Positions 53,901-62,600 of a DNA stretch of 64,000 nt are shown here, piece by piece. Position 1 is the stretch's first letter. Every line of letters starts with the position of its first letter. The stretch lies in NCBI RefSeq assembly GCF_011752935.1, contig NZ_VWWO01000001.1:1116001-1180000 (forward strand). The letters are read 5' to 3'. The stretch comes from Chitinophaga sp. Cy-1792 (GTDB taxonomy: Bacteria; Bacteroidota; Bacteroidia; Chitinophagales; Chitinophagaceae). Both the position numbers and the translations under genes were made by a program. A model generated the notes under the pieces. That model did not search any database, was not told the DNA's origin, and worked only from the letters and a program-made list of their open reading frames with translations.

Positions 53901-56900
53901 AAAACGGTCATAAGATCCAGAATCATCTGGCAAAAAAACTAGATGAAATCAATCTGTATACCAAGGCTGATTTCCTGAAATATGATACGCTGGCTACGCC
54001 GGTGAAAACGGTGCATTTTGAATATGCTTATGACTTATGTCGGGGTGTAAATGGAGCGGTGAATGATTCCGGAAAACTGACACTGAAAAAAGTATGGTTT
54101 ACCTATAATGGCAATAAAAAAGGGCAAAGAAATCCTTATGTATTTAATTACAATGCCAGGAATCCGACTTTTAACCCTAAATCAAATGACCGTTGGGGCA
54201 CCTATAAGGATCCGGGCCAGAACCCGGGAGCTGCGGCGGATAAGTTAGTTACCAACGCAGATTATCCCTATGCATTGCAGGATAGTTCAGTAGCTGCTGC
54301 CAACGTGGCCGCCTGGACGTTGGACTCTATTCACCTTCCTTCCGGAGGAAGAATAAAAGTAAATTACGAGAGTGACGACTATGCCTATGTACAGAATAAA
54401 ATTGCTGCACAGATGGTACGTCTTGTAGGATTTTCTGCAACCATGCCTACTTCTATGCAGGGTGTTGTAAATAGTATGTACAATACAAAAGAAGATTTCA
54501 GGTATGTGGTCGTAAGAACACCATGGGAGATTAATGATGATAATGCTTTCTCTGTTATACCTGACAACAAGCAATTGTATTTCCGTTTGTTTGTCAATAT
54601 GCCTTCCGACAAATGGGGAAGCGGTGGAGAGTATGTTCCATGTTATGCTACTGCAACAGGAAAGACCCAGGTGATTGGTAAAAACTTAGTGGCAATTGAA
54701 ATTACCGGAATAAAGGCAGATGGTACATTAAATGGTCCTTACAGCCCGCTGGTAATGACTGCCATTCAATTTCTTCGTTTAAATCTGCCGTCAAAAGCAT
54801 ATCCGGGATCTGACGTAGGAGATGACCTGAGTTTGTCTGATATGGTGAAGATTGTCTTTTCTCAGGCTACCAATATTAAAGATGCTTTCAGAAGATTTGA
54901 TGCAATCGCAAGAGATAATAAATGGGCAAGAGATATAGATACCTTGCATTCCCTGGTGCGTATCAACAACGTTACCGGTAAAAAGTATGGTGGTGGCGTA
55001 AGGGTGAAGAGTGTGTTAATATATGACCATTGGAACCAAATGACTGGTCAGAAAGAATCAGTTTATGGAAATGAGTATAAGTATACTACTTTCCTGAACG
55101 ACGATCCAAATATTGAAATCAGCAGTGGTGTTGCTGCATATGAGCCGGCGTTGGGAGGTGAAGAAAATCCATTCCATAATCCGATTCCGTTTTTTGAAAA
55201 GGCAGCGCTCTTTGCACCTACCAATATGGGTTATACTGAGGAACCATTAGGCGAAGGGTTCTTCCCGGGGGCTACAGTAGGGTACCGAAAAGTTCAGATA
55301 AGATCTATTCATGGTGCAGGTAAGAAGTCGGCTGCCGGATTTACAGAGAAATGTTTCTATACCTCTTATGAGTATCCGACAATCGTTACCCGTACTCCGC
55401 TGAAAGAATACTCCTATCAGCCGAAGATTGCAAATTTCCTGAAAGTAAATGCCAAACACTATCTTACGCTATCACAAGGCTTTGATGTAGAGTTGAATGA
55501 CATGACTGGTAAAGTAAGGTCTGAAGCAATATATGGAGAAGAGGATGATCGAACACCTATAACTATAACTACCACAAATTATAAGTCTGATTATTTTGAA
55601 GGAAAATCGCTGAAGCTGAATAATTATGCTGATGTAGCTGACAGGCAGGGTGGTATTAGGGGTAATGCGGTGTTAGGTGTTGATGTGGAGTTAATGACAG
55701 ATATGCGCGAGCAGATATCAATTACCAGCAGTAGCAATCTGAATGTCAACGGCGTACTTTTCACTTTCTTTATTCCTCCGGTACTGGCACTTCCATTTAT
55801 TATTCCAATGGGACAGCATGAGACCAATATGTTCCACTCTTATGCCGCCACTAAAGTTATCAACAGACATGGAATTGTATCCAATATTGTTACAGTAGAT
55901 AAAGGAAGCAAGGTTGTAACATCAAATGTGATATTCGATGCAGAAACAGGTGCGCCGATTGTAACAAAAATAGAAAATGAATTTGAGGATCCTATATTCA
56001 GTACGTCTTACCCTGCATCATGGGCGTATGATGGCATGTCAGGCGCCTACCAGAATATTGGAGTGGTGGCTGATGGTGTCACGTTCAGGGATGGTCGCTT
56101 AACAGAAGGTCTGACACAGGCAGAAGTGGTTAAGTTATTTAGTGCAGGAGATGAAGTCTTGGTATATTCCCGAAATGCAATAGATCAGAATGGCTGTACT
56201 CCACAGCTGGCTTCCTTCCCTGGAAATGCGATACTGACAGTATTAGATACTGCTCAGTATACAACGCCATCGCAATTCTTCTTTATGACTAAGGATGGCC
56301 GTCCATTTACAGGTTATGATGTATCATTGAAAATTGTTCGTTCCGGCAGAAGGAATATACAAGAGACGATTGGTACGGTGGTGTCAATGGAAGATCCTCA
56401 CAATTGGGCCGGAAACCTGATCCCCGACTCTACCTCCAATGTAATTAATGCATCAGCTGCTCAATATGGCCAGTTCTGGAAGGTGAGAGATAGCCGGAGA
56501 GGTGCACCGGGTACAGTTTGCGTGGCTACAAAATATCAGGATTGTACAACAACGGGTACCTCTTCCCTGCTGAAGACACAGGGAGCAAGTTTGAAGGTAG
56601 CAGCACCTGCTATTGCTGAAACCGTCGATAGTATTGCCCGGATGGTGCATACCGCTAACGGACCTAAAATTGTAATGTCGGCATTATCGACAAGTACTGC
56701 TAAAGCTGCTGCAGCGCAGCCTCAATCGCTCGCTGCACAATCTACTTCCGGTATTTCCTGCACTTGTTCCTGTATTAAACCGCTGTTCGATTATTTGTTG
56801 AATCAGAAGCGACTTTTCATGAGGAGAAGCGATAATATGACCGTGCAGCAAGTGGTAAATGCCGCAAATGCAGCAGGATATAGTGTTTCCATCTCTGATT

Positions 56901-58897
56901 GTCCACTTTTAGCTAAGAATGCCAATAAGCTGTTCTATGCCCTCACTACAAACCCGGTTGATACAATATACAAAGCACAAATTGGTGATTGTCTGCTCTC
57001 TATCAGATCTACTACTGGTAAAGCAATTCCATTTGCCAACATGAAATCAGGCACCTGCGATGCTACTACCGGATTGAATTTCTCAGCAGAGTCAGATCCG
57101 GTGTCACTTTCCCTTACACCTACCAGTGGTATGAATGTGTATTTCCGTGACGATGTTTCTACTGACGCCTGGGCAGATTGGAACCCGACGAAAATTAAAG
57201 GCAGCTGGGGAATTCCGCTGACTTATCAGTCGAACCCTGCTACTATCATGACTTCTGTAGTTAAATTCGGTGGTATCAGTGTAATTAACCCTACAGCGGT
57301 AATTCTTGATGCTAAGGTGACTTTCAGTGCAGCGGCAGAAGGATTTAATCCACCTGCTATCACCAACGCACATACGCTTTCTGATGATAATCCATATGGA
57401 GACGTGGTGTTTGTTGGTTTACCTACCAAAGCATGGACTACCAGCTCCGATCTGAATATGTTCAGAGATGTTACCACGCCATGGACGCATCCACAGATAA
57501 GCAGTCCGTTCCAGAATTTACAGATTAGTGCTAAGCCTTTTGTAGAAGCATGGTTAAGAAAACCTGCCGGTAACGTCGGTATGATTATGACCAGCTATAA
57601 TGACGGTGGTTCAAGTTACTTCGCATTCAATGGTCTTAATATCTCCACTGAGACTAATAAACCAAAACTGGATGTAACCTATAAAGACACAATGAGCGCC
57701 CGTTTGGTTGTAGACAGCTGTGTGACCTGTGAGGTATTACCTACCGCATCCTGCTACAGTGCAATTACCGATACAAGTGTAAATCCATATACCTATAATG
57801 TTGCCGGTGTATGGCGTCCGATGAAGGGCTTTGTATATATGGGCTCCAGGACACCAGCTGCTATCAGGACACCCGTAAACACCAATATACGTGAAGATGG
57901 TACCATACAAAGCTTCGTGCCATTCTGGACCAGAAATAGTGATAAGCTTCTTGTGCCTCAGTACGATACCATGAAATGGCGATGGGCGGAAGAAAAAACA
58001 CTCTATAACTCGCATGGGTATGAATTAGAAACACGTAATCCGCTGGGCATCTATTCATCCATGAATTATGGCTTTGATTATAGTCTGCCTGTAAGTGTTT
58101 CACAAAATGCACAATACAGAGAAACAGGTAATGAAGGATTCGAGGATTATGACTTTGAAGTAGCTTCCTGTGATGCCGGTGCTTGTAAGGTGCCAAGGAA
58201 CTTTGACTTCTCCGGATATAAGAATCTCTTTAGTACTGCTGAAAGCCATACAGGACGTTACAGTATCAAAATCCCTGGTGGGGGCTCTGCAGGTATTACT
58301 GCTAATGTAACCAGCGGAAATGCCGCAGGATTCGGTCTGATAGCCAATATGCAGACTGATGCCTGTACTACAATGCCTACCCTGAAGAGTATGCGGGTTA
58401 ACAATAATGTATTACTGCCGGCATTCGCTCCTACTGTTGGAAAACGTCAGCTGGTAAGTGGCTGGGTAAAAGAAGGCCAGACCTGTAATTGTACTACCTA
58501 TGAGCATAGCAGAGTGGTGGTAGTGATTGCGACACAATCAGGAAATGTTACTGTTACTGCAAGGCCATCGGGTCCTATCATCGAAGGCTGGCAGCGATTT
58601 GAGCAGATCGTGGATATTCCATTAAATGCTACTGCTATTACTTTCTCCATGGAAGCAACAGATAGTAATGTCCCTGTTTATTTCGATGATATCCGTTTGC
58701 ATCCTTACAATGCCAATATGAAATCGTTTATCTATAGCCCGATGAACCTGCGGCTGATAGCTGAACTGGATGCAAACAACTTTGCCACTTTCTATGAATA
58801 TGATGACGATGGTGTGCTGATCAGAGTGAAGAAAGAGACAGAAAGAGGTATCAAAACGATTAAAGAGTCAAGAGATGGTTTGTTAAAAGAAGACTAA
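50957..58897 (+). CDS. Giant SpvB/Rhs-like secreted protein with PA14 domain
   Basis: A 2646-residue exported protein. The N-terminus has a hydrophobic export segment (about 12-35) and a Pro/Ala-rich linker. Residues about 95-170 hold the Bacteroidota Rhs/SpvB-type entry region (VDLFTGDFSYSIPLIDVGGY, then ASWTGLGWNINPGTVTRNMRG). A PA14 carbohydrate-binding-like domain lies at about 641-770 (TIRTASDDGVRLWVND). A Cys-rich segment is near 1933 (CTCSCIK), a DNRLRE-like region is near 2040-2240, and a final YD-repeat-like sequence is FYEYDDDGVLIRVKKET. No Rhs core or toxin domain is present, so the protein may be a shell or carrier. It ends 2 bp before the LolA-like gene. Confidence 0.82.
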   Translation: MILALCEKGKKTIAYTMLALIYFEAVIPQFALGAVSRPPVVRLHAAPAGNTDSKKNNIAPVPVPSPAAAVAKVEDKVAETAVEKTESASAFGGPTQPETQAFTSVNGDNMVDLFTGDFSYSIPLIDVGGYPVALGYNSGVSMDQEASWTGLGWNINPGTVTRNMRGLPDDFNGLDSVTKTMSIKDNKTIGVTAAADAEFVGVPFGVGAQLGIFHNTYRGWGLETGINASINVGEKASGPLSGGLSVTNNSQEGLTISPTLSYSFLEKAVSENGSMSGSLTIGTGYNSRGGMKALQFSGGVRLSKREEVKATESKKQASKSYGTQKNLFSGGISFVYPSFTPTISVPYTSTSYALSIKGGLAYKFVHPNFSLSGYVSNQFIADEDTTAIRAAYGYLNYQNANGNAEALLDYNREKEMPYRAKPKPSNIAIPSYTYDVFNISGEGTGGMFRAFRSDIGYVYDHHMRTRDNALSGGIDLGTGDLAHMGADINYTHAFTESGPWLAANPLAELFAFRKSNKDFEASYFKNPAEISTGDWDNFYSGLNFLDIWEPQIDNSNDIAGTSSSMAYIPDKWYSHRYWEMTPDNVVRRTRDKRSQVISYLTAKEAALAGQVKYIDNYQLNRYRISNCDDVTDDTQIPGTGFKGEYFKGINFNEKLFERIDSNITFSNPTSFKVITAGSTQLNEVFSVRWTGRIKATVSGKYTIRTASDDGVRLWVNDSLFIDDWRIHGTNVTQNYVYLEAGQVYRVRVDFYQNKGDANLNVKFTSPEGDLWSHNFYPPEKESFQASDVLTKEKRVNGFRKANHISEIDVLNPDGRKYTYGIPVYNFNQKDVTFSVDHAKGNEAEGLVDYTPGIDNTTRNSQGNDHYFNKDEMPAYAHSFLLTGITSPDYVDVTGNGISDDDLGEAVRFNYSKVAGKEKPYQWRTPYSDSASLNPGMRTDDRDDKGSYVYGEKELWYLNSIESKNMIATFKVSNREDLLAIDENGHKIQNHLAKKLDEINLYTKADFLKYDTLATPVKTVHFEYAYDLCRGVNGAVNDSGKLTLKKVWFTYNGNKKGQRNPYVFNYNARNPTFNPKSNDRWGTYKDPGQNPGAAADKLVTNADYPYALQDSSVAAANVAAWTLDSIHLPSGGRIKVNYESDDYAYVQNKIAAQMVRLVGFSATMPTSMQGVVNSMYNTKEDFRYVVVRTPWEINDDNAFSVIPDNKQLYFRLFVNMPSDKWGSGGEYVPCYATATGKTQVIGKNLVAIEITGIKADGTLNGPYSPLVMTAIQFLRLNLPSKAYPGSDVGDDLSLSDMVKIVFSQATNIKDAFRRFDAIARDNKWARDIDTLHSLVRINNVTGKKYGGGVRVKSVLIYDHWNQMTGQKESVYGNEYKYTTFLNDDPNIEISSGVAAYEPALGGEENPFHNPIPFFEKAALFAPTNMGYTEEPLGEGFFPGATVGYRKVQIRSIHGAGKKSAAGFTEKCFYTSYEYPTIVTRTPLKEYSYQPKIANFLKVNAKHYLTLSQGFDVELNDMTGKVRSEAIYGEEDDRTPITITTTNYKSDYFEGKSLKLNNYADVADRQGGIRGNAVLGVDVELMTDMREQISITSSSNLNVNGVLFTFFIPPVLALPFIIPMGQHETNMFHSYAATKVINRHGIVSNIVTVDKGSKVVTSNVIFDAETGAPIVTKIENEFEDPIFSTSYPASWAYDGMSGAYQNIGVVADGVTFRDGRLTEGLTQAEVVKLFSAGDEVLVYSRNAIDQNGCTPQLASFPGNAILTVLDTAQYTTPSQFFFMTKDGRPFTGYDVSLKIVRSGRRNIQETIGTVVSMEDPHNWAGNLIPDSTSNVINASAAQYGQFWKVRDSRRGAPGTVCVATKYQDCTTTGTSSLLKTQGASLKVAAPAIAETVDSIARMVHTANGPKIVMSALSTSTAKAAAAQPQSLAAQSTSGISCTCSCIKPLFDYLLNQKRLFMRRSDNMTVQQVVNAANAAGYSVSISDCPLLAKNANKLFYALTTNPVDTIYKAQIGDCLLSIRSTTGKAIPFANMKSGTCDATTGLNFSAESDPVSLSLTPTSGMNVYFRDDVSTDAWADWNPTKIKGSWGIPLTYQSNPATIMTSVVKFGGISVINPTAVILDAKVTFSAAAEGFNPPAITNAHTLSDDNPYGDVVFVGLPTKAWTTSSDLNMFRDVTTPWTHPQISSPFQNLQISAKPFVEAWLRKPAGNVGMIMTSYNDGGSSYFAFNGLNISTETNKPKLDVTYKDTMSARLVVDSCVTCEVLPTASCYSAITDTSVNPYTYNVAGVWRPMKGFVYMGSRTPAAIRTPVNTNIREDGTIQSFVPFWTRNSDKLLVPQYDTMKWRWAEEKTLYNSHGYELETRNPLGIYSSMNYGFDYSLPVSVSQNAQYRETGNEGFEDYDFEVASCDAGACKVPRNFDFSGYKNLFSTAESHTGRYSIKIPGGGSAGITANVTSGNAAGFGLIANMQTDACTTMPTLKSMRVNNNVLLPAFAPTVGKRQLVSGWVKEGQTCNCTTYEHSRVVVVIATQSGNVTVTARPSGPIIEGWQRFEQIVDIPLNATAITFSMEATDSNVPVYFDDIRLHPYNANMKSFIYSPMNLRLIAELDANNFATFYEYDDDGVLIRVKKETERGIKTIKESRDGLLKED

Positions 58898-58899
58898 TT

Positions 58900-59631
58900 A
58901 TGAAGAAGTTAACTATATACTTATTGCTGCTACTTGCCGGGATTTGCCGGCAGGCAGCAGCCCAAACGATAGACCGGACAGTTGCCCTGCAGTACCTCAG
59001 CCGGTTACAGGCTCCTTATGAAGGAAAAGCCCTTGCCTTTGATATCGCCTATAAATACAGCAACGAGTCTAAACCAGGCGTAACACTCGACTCTTTGAAA
59101 GGTAGGCTGGAAGTACAAGGAAATAAATATCGTTATCTGATTGATAGTACAATTATGCTTAGTAACGATCAATACAATATCATGGTATTTAAAACCGATC
59201 AGCTCATTGTATTGTCTAAACCCAAAGAATCACCGGTGGATTTGACAGTAGTATGGAACATGTTGCTGGATTCGGCAAGTATCCAGTCATATGCCATGGT
59301 TCCAGGTAAAAAGGATACCACCATGATCGTTACTTTCCTGCCAGATCAGCATTATAAGAAGATGACGATTCATGTTGATAATAAGAGCAGATATATCACT
59401 GCGGTAGAGTATGTCGTACAGACCAGCATGTTGATGGATGAGGGGCAGGATCCGGGAAAAGGTTATGATCCTTATGCCAGAATAAGTATTGCATTCAGCA
59501 ATTATCTTCCCTTATCTCCAGACCCGGAAAGATTCTCTGAATCTGCTTTCGTCATAAAAGAGGGTTCCGAGTTTAAGCCGTCATCAGCTTACAAAAATTT
59601 TAAAATTTTTAAAGGATCCCCAAATCTGTAG
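58900..59631 (+). CDS. LolA-like periplasmic protein
   Basis: A 243-residue exported protein: signal peptide (KKLTIYLLLLLAGICRQAAA), then a single-domain half-barrel pattern resembling LolA/outer-membrane lipoprotein carriers: GKALAFDIAYKYSNESKPG, LKGRLEVQGNKYRYLIDST, ILVLSKPKE-like strands, and MVPGKKDTTMIVTFLP. LolA binds acyl chains of lipoproteins; this one sits between two giant genes, not next to lolCDE, so it may be a dedicated chaperone for the operon products. That role is inference. Confidence 0.75.
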   Translation: MKKLTIYLLLLLAGICRQAAAQTIDRTVALQYLSRLQAPYEGKALAFDIAYKYSNESKPGVTLDSLKGRLEVQGNKYRYLIDSTIMLSNDQYNIMVFKTDQLIVLSKPKESPVDLTVVWNMLLDSASIQSYAMVPGKKDTTMIVTFLPDQHYKKMTIHVDNKSRYITAVEYVVQTSMLMDEGQDPGKGYDPYARISIAFSNYLPLSPDPERFSESAFVIKEGSEFKPSSAYKNFKIFKGSPNL

Positions 59632-59635
59632 CAAT

Positions 59636-62600
59636 ATGCCTTTAACTAAGAGATTAAAATCCGGCATCCTGATATTGATGATTCTCCTGATGGGGATCAG
59701 CCATCAGGTGGTAGCACAACATGCCCCGGCCACTGTCTTAAAGCGAATACTCGATGGACAGAAAGGCCAGTTGGCGACCGACTCCTTAAGTCAGGTCTAT
59801 GATTCAGTTTATTTCAATGCTGGCTTGCAACCTAAACTGGATACCCCTTACAGCGTCAGAAATGCGGTAAGCCTTCAGTTAAATGAATACTCACGAAATG
59901 TTCTGCCAGGGCTGTTTACGGCTGCTGTAGATGTTCGTATTATTTATACCAGAAGAGATAATCAGCTTGATTCCATTCAGCGTACACTAACGATCAATTA
60001 TGATACGACCAAAGCTTACACCAGCAGAACGTCGTTTATGTTTTCCGGTGCACATAATGTAACCGTGAGAATATTACATGTGGATGCACCTTCCAATGTG
60101 GTTGCATCGCTACAGGTAGAGAATATGATGGAAGTTTCTCCGACATATAAACTTTCGTGTACTGATGATGTTGTCACTGCCTTTACGACCGTTAACCCTC
60201 CCAATACTGATTCTACGGATGAAATACTGGTAAGTTGGCCAGTGGTGCTGGGCGCAGATGTTTATGATCTGGAATGGACTTATGCAGATAGTAGTGTATT
60301 GGCAGATAACAAATATGGTAACCCAATTGACCCTTTAAAATTATTTTATAATAGTTCTACCCGCGTTACTATCACCGGTAATAGCTATGCTATCCCGCTG
60401 ATGTATGACAGCAAAGGTGCGCTTTTTTACAGGGTCAGACCAGTTCAGGAAAAAGCCGGAGGAAAGCGTGTGGAGGCCAACTGGAGCTCCTTACAGCCTA
60501 CTGGTTTAGGAAGATTTGATTTTGTGGGGCATCAGCGCCGGATGAACTGGCAATCTGCTATTAGTTATGCAGAGGATGGAAAGAGAAAAGTGGTGGTAAA
60601 TTATTTTGATGGTAGTCTTCATAATCGCCAGATAGTAACTAAGGACAATACTTCCAATAATATCATTGCAGCAGAAACGCTGCTGGACTATCAGGGTCGT
60701 CCTGCCATTAGCGTGATGCCTGCTCCATTATTGAGTAATGTGCTCAAGTACACGCCGGGGCTGAATCATGGTATCAATGGTGCTAACTATGATAAAGACC
60801 AATACGATAAACTGGATAATCCGCAGGATTTCCAGGATGCCAGTGCTGCAAAGATGAGTACAGATGCCGGTGCCAATCAGTATTACTCTTCGCAGAACCC
60901 ATTGAAAGATCAGGGTTTTGATCGATTCCTGCCGGATGCAGACGGTTATGCCTTTTCTGAAACGGAGTATATGCGTGACGGTACGGGTCGTATCAGTCGT
61001 CAGGGTGGCGTAGGTCGTGATTTTCAATTGGGTAGTAACCATGAAACCAAATATTTCTACGGCACACCTTCTCAGGCAGAGCTAGACGCAATGTTTGGAA
61101 CAGAGGCAGGAGAAAATACACACTATTTCAAAAATATGGTGAAAGATGCCAATGGTCAGTTAAGTGTTTCTTATCTGGATATGCATGGTCGTATAATCGC
61201 TACTGCCCTTGTAGGCTCGCCCGACAGTGCACAGCTAAGGGATATTCCTGAAAAGAAGGTATATGCTATCAGTGAAGTCTTATCTGCTCCGGAGCGTAAT
61301 TTAGTTAAAGACTTCAGTTATACCATTAATACTACCAAGCTGGTAACGGTGCCAGGTAATTATACTTTCCATTATGAGGTAACGCATCCACAGGTGCAAG
61401 TTGGTGATTGTTCTACTAAGTACATTAATACTGGTTTTGTAACCTTACCATTTGATATTGAGATTACGATTTCAGATGGGAAGGGAAATAAAGTTTTTGG
61501 AGGCAAACCATACCGCAAATTTGTCAGCAGAGGGAATGCCATGATTCCAAGCGATGATCTGCAATATGATACTATTGATTTCTCGCTCGACTTACCTATA
61601 GGTAGCTACCAGATATCCAAGGTGGCGCGTGTTAATAGCAGGGCGTTGGATGAATGGATCCAGTTTTATACGAATACAGCTATGTCTTGCCTGACACTGG
61701 AAGATGAAATTAATGAATGGAAAGGTCGTTATTCTGATGGTGTGGGAAATTGTGCGCCTGATTGCGCCAGTTGCCGGGCTGCTATAGGTACCTTCCAGGA
61801 TTATAGGGATAATTATTATCGCTACCTTCCAGATGGCGAAACACCAAAGTCTGATGCAGTACTGGAAAAGGAATTTGAGAATTTGTTGCATCAATGTGAT
61901 GACTTATGTAACCTTGCCGGAACAGATGTAGATATCCGCAAAGCGATGTTGCTGGATATGACCCCGCCATCCGGACAATATGCGAACCTGAACATATCTG
62001 ACAACAAATATTCGATCTTCTATCAGGAAAATGACCAGAGTGTACCCGTGTATCAAAAAGCGGTTATAAACTATGGTGGTACTGTTTTCAGCAATTCTAC
62101 CAAAAATTTTGTAACTCCGCAGCAACTCTCCGCAGCCGAGTTTACGGAGGCCTTCAAGTCAGAATGGGCAGAAGCACTGTTACCCTACCATCCTGAATAT
62201 TGTAAGCTGATGGAGTTTGAGAAGTACAAGAAATCGCATAGCTGGGACCTTACTTTTGAAGAAGTAGATACCTATGACGAGGCGAAAGCCAAAGGTTACC
62301 TAAACCCAACAGCTAATGCCACAGCGCCGTTCAATACTTTCCCTGCGGTATCAGCAGAAGCAGACCCGGTTTCTACCGACTTTCCAACGCTGCGTCAGCA
62401 GATAGAAAGTAAGATGAAAAACTACGTCAGCAATATCAATCTCTGGGCTTTTGCTACCAGTACAGCGCTTTGCACACAGGATGATCAAAGTTGTTTGAAT
62501 AGTTTCTCCACAGCAGCATCAGCATTTGATGCAAGCAAACTTTGTCCTGGTGACCTGAATACTGCCTGGAGGACCTTCCGCGGGTTATATCTGCAGGTTA

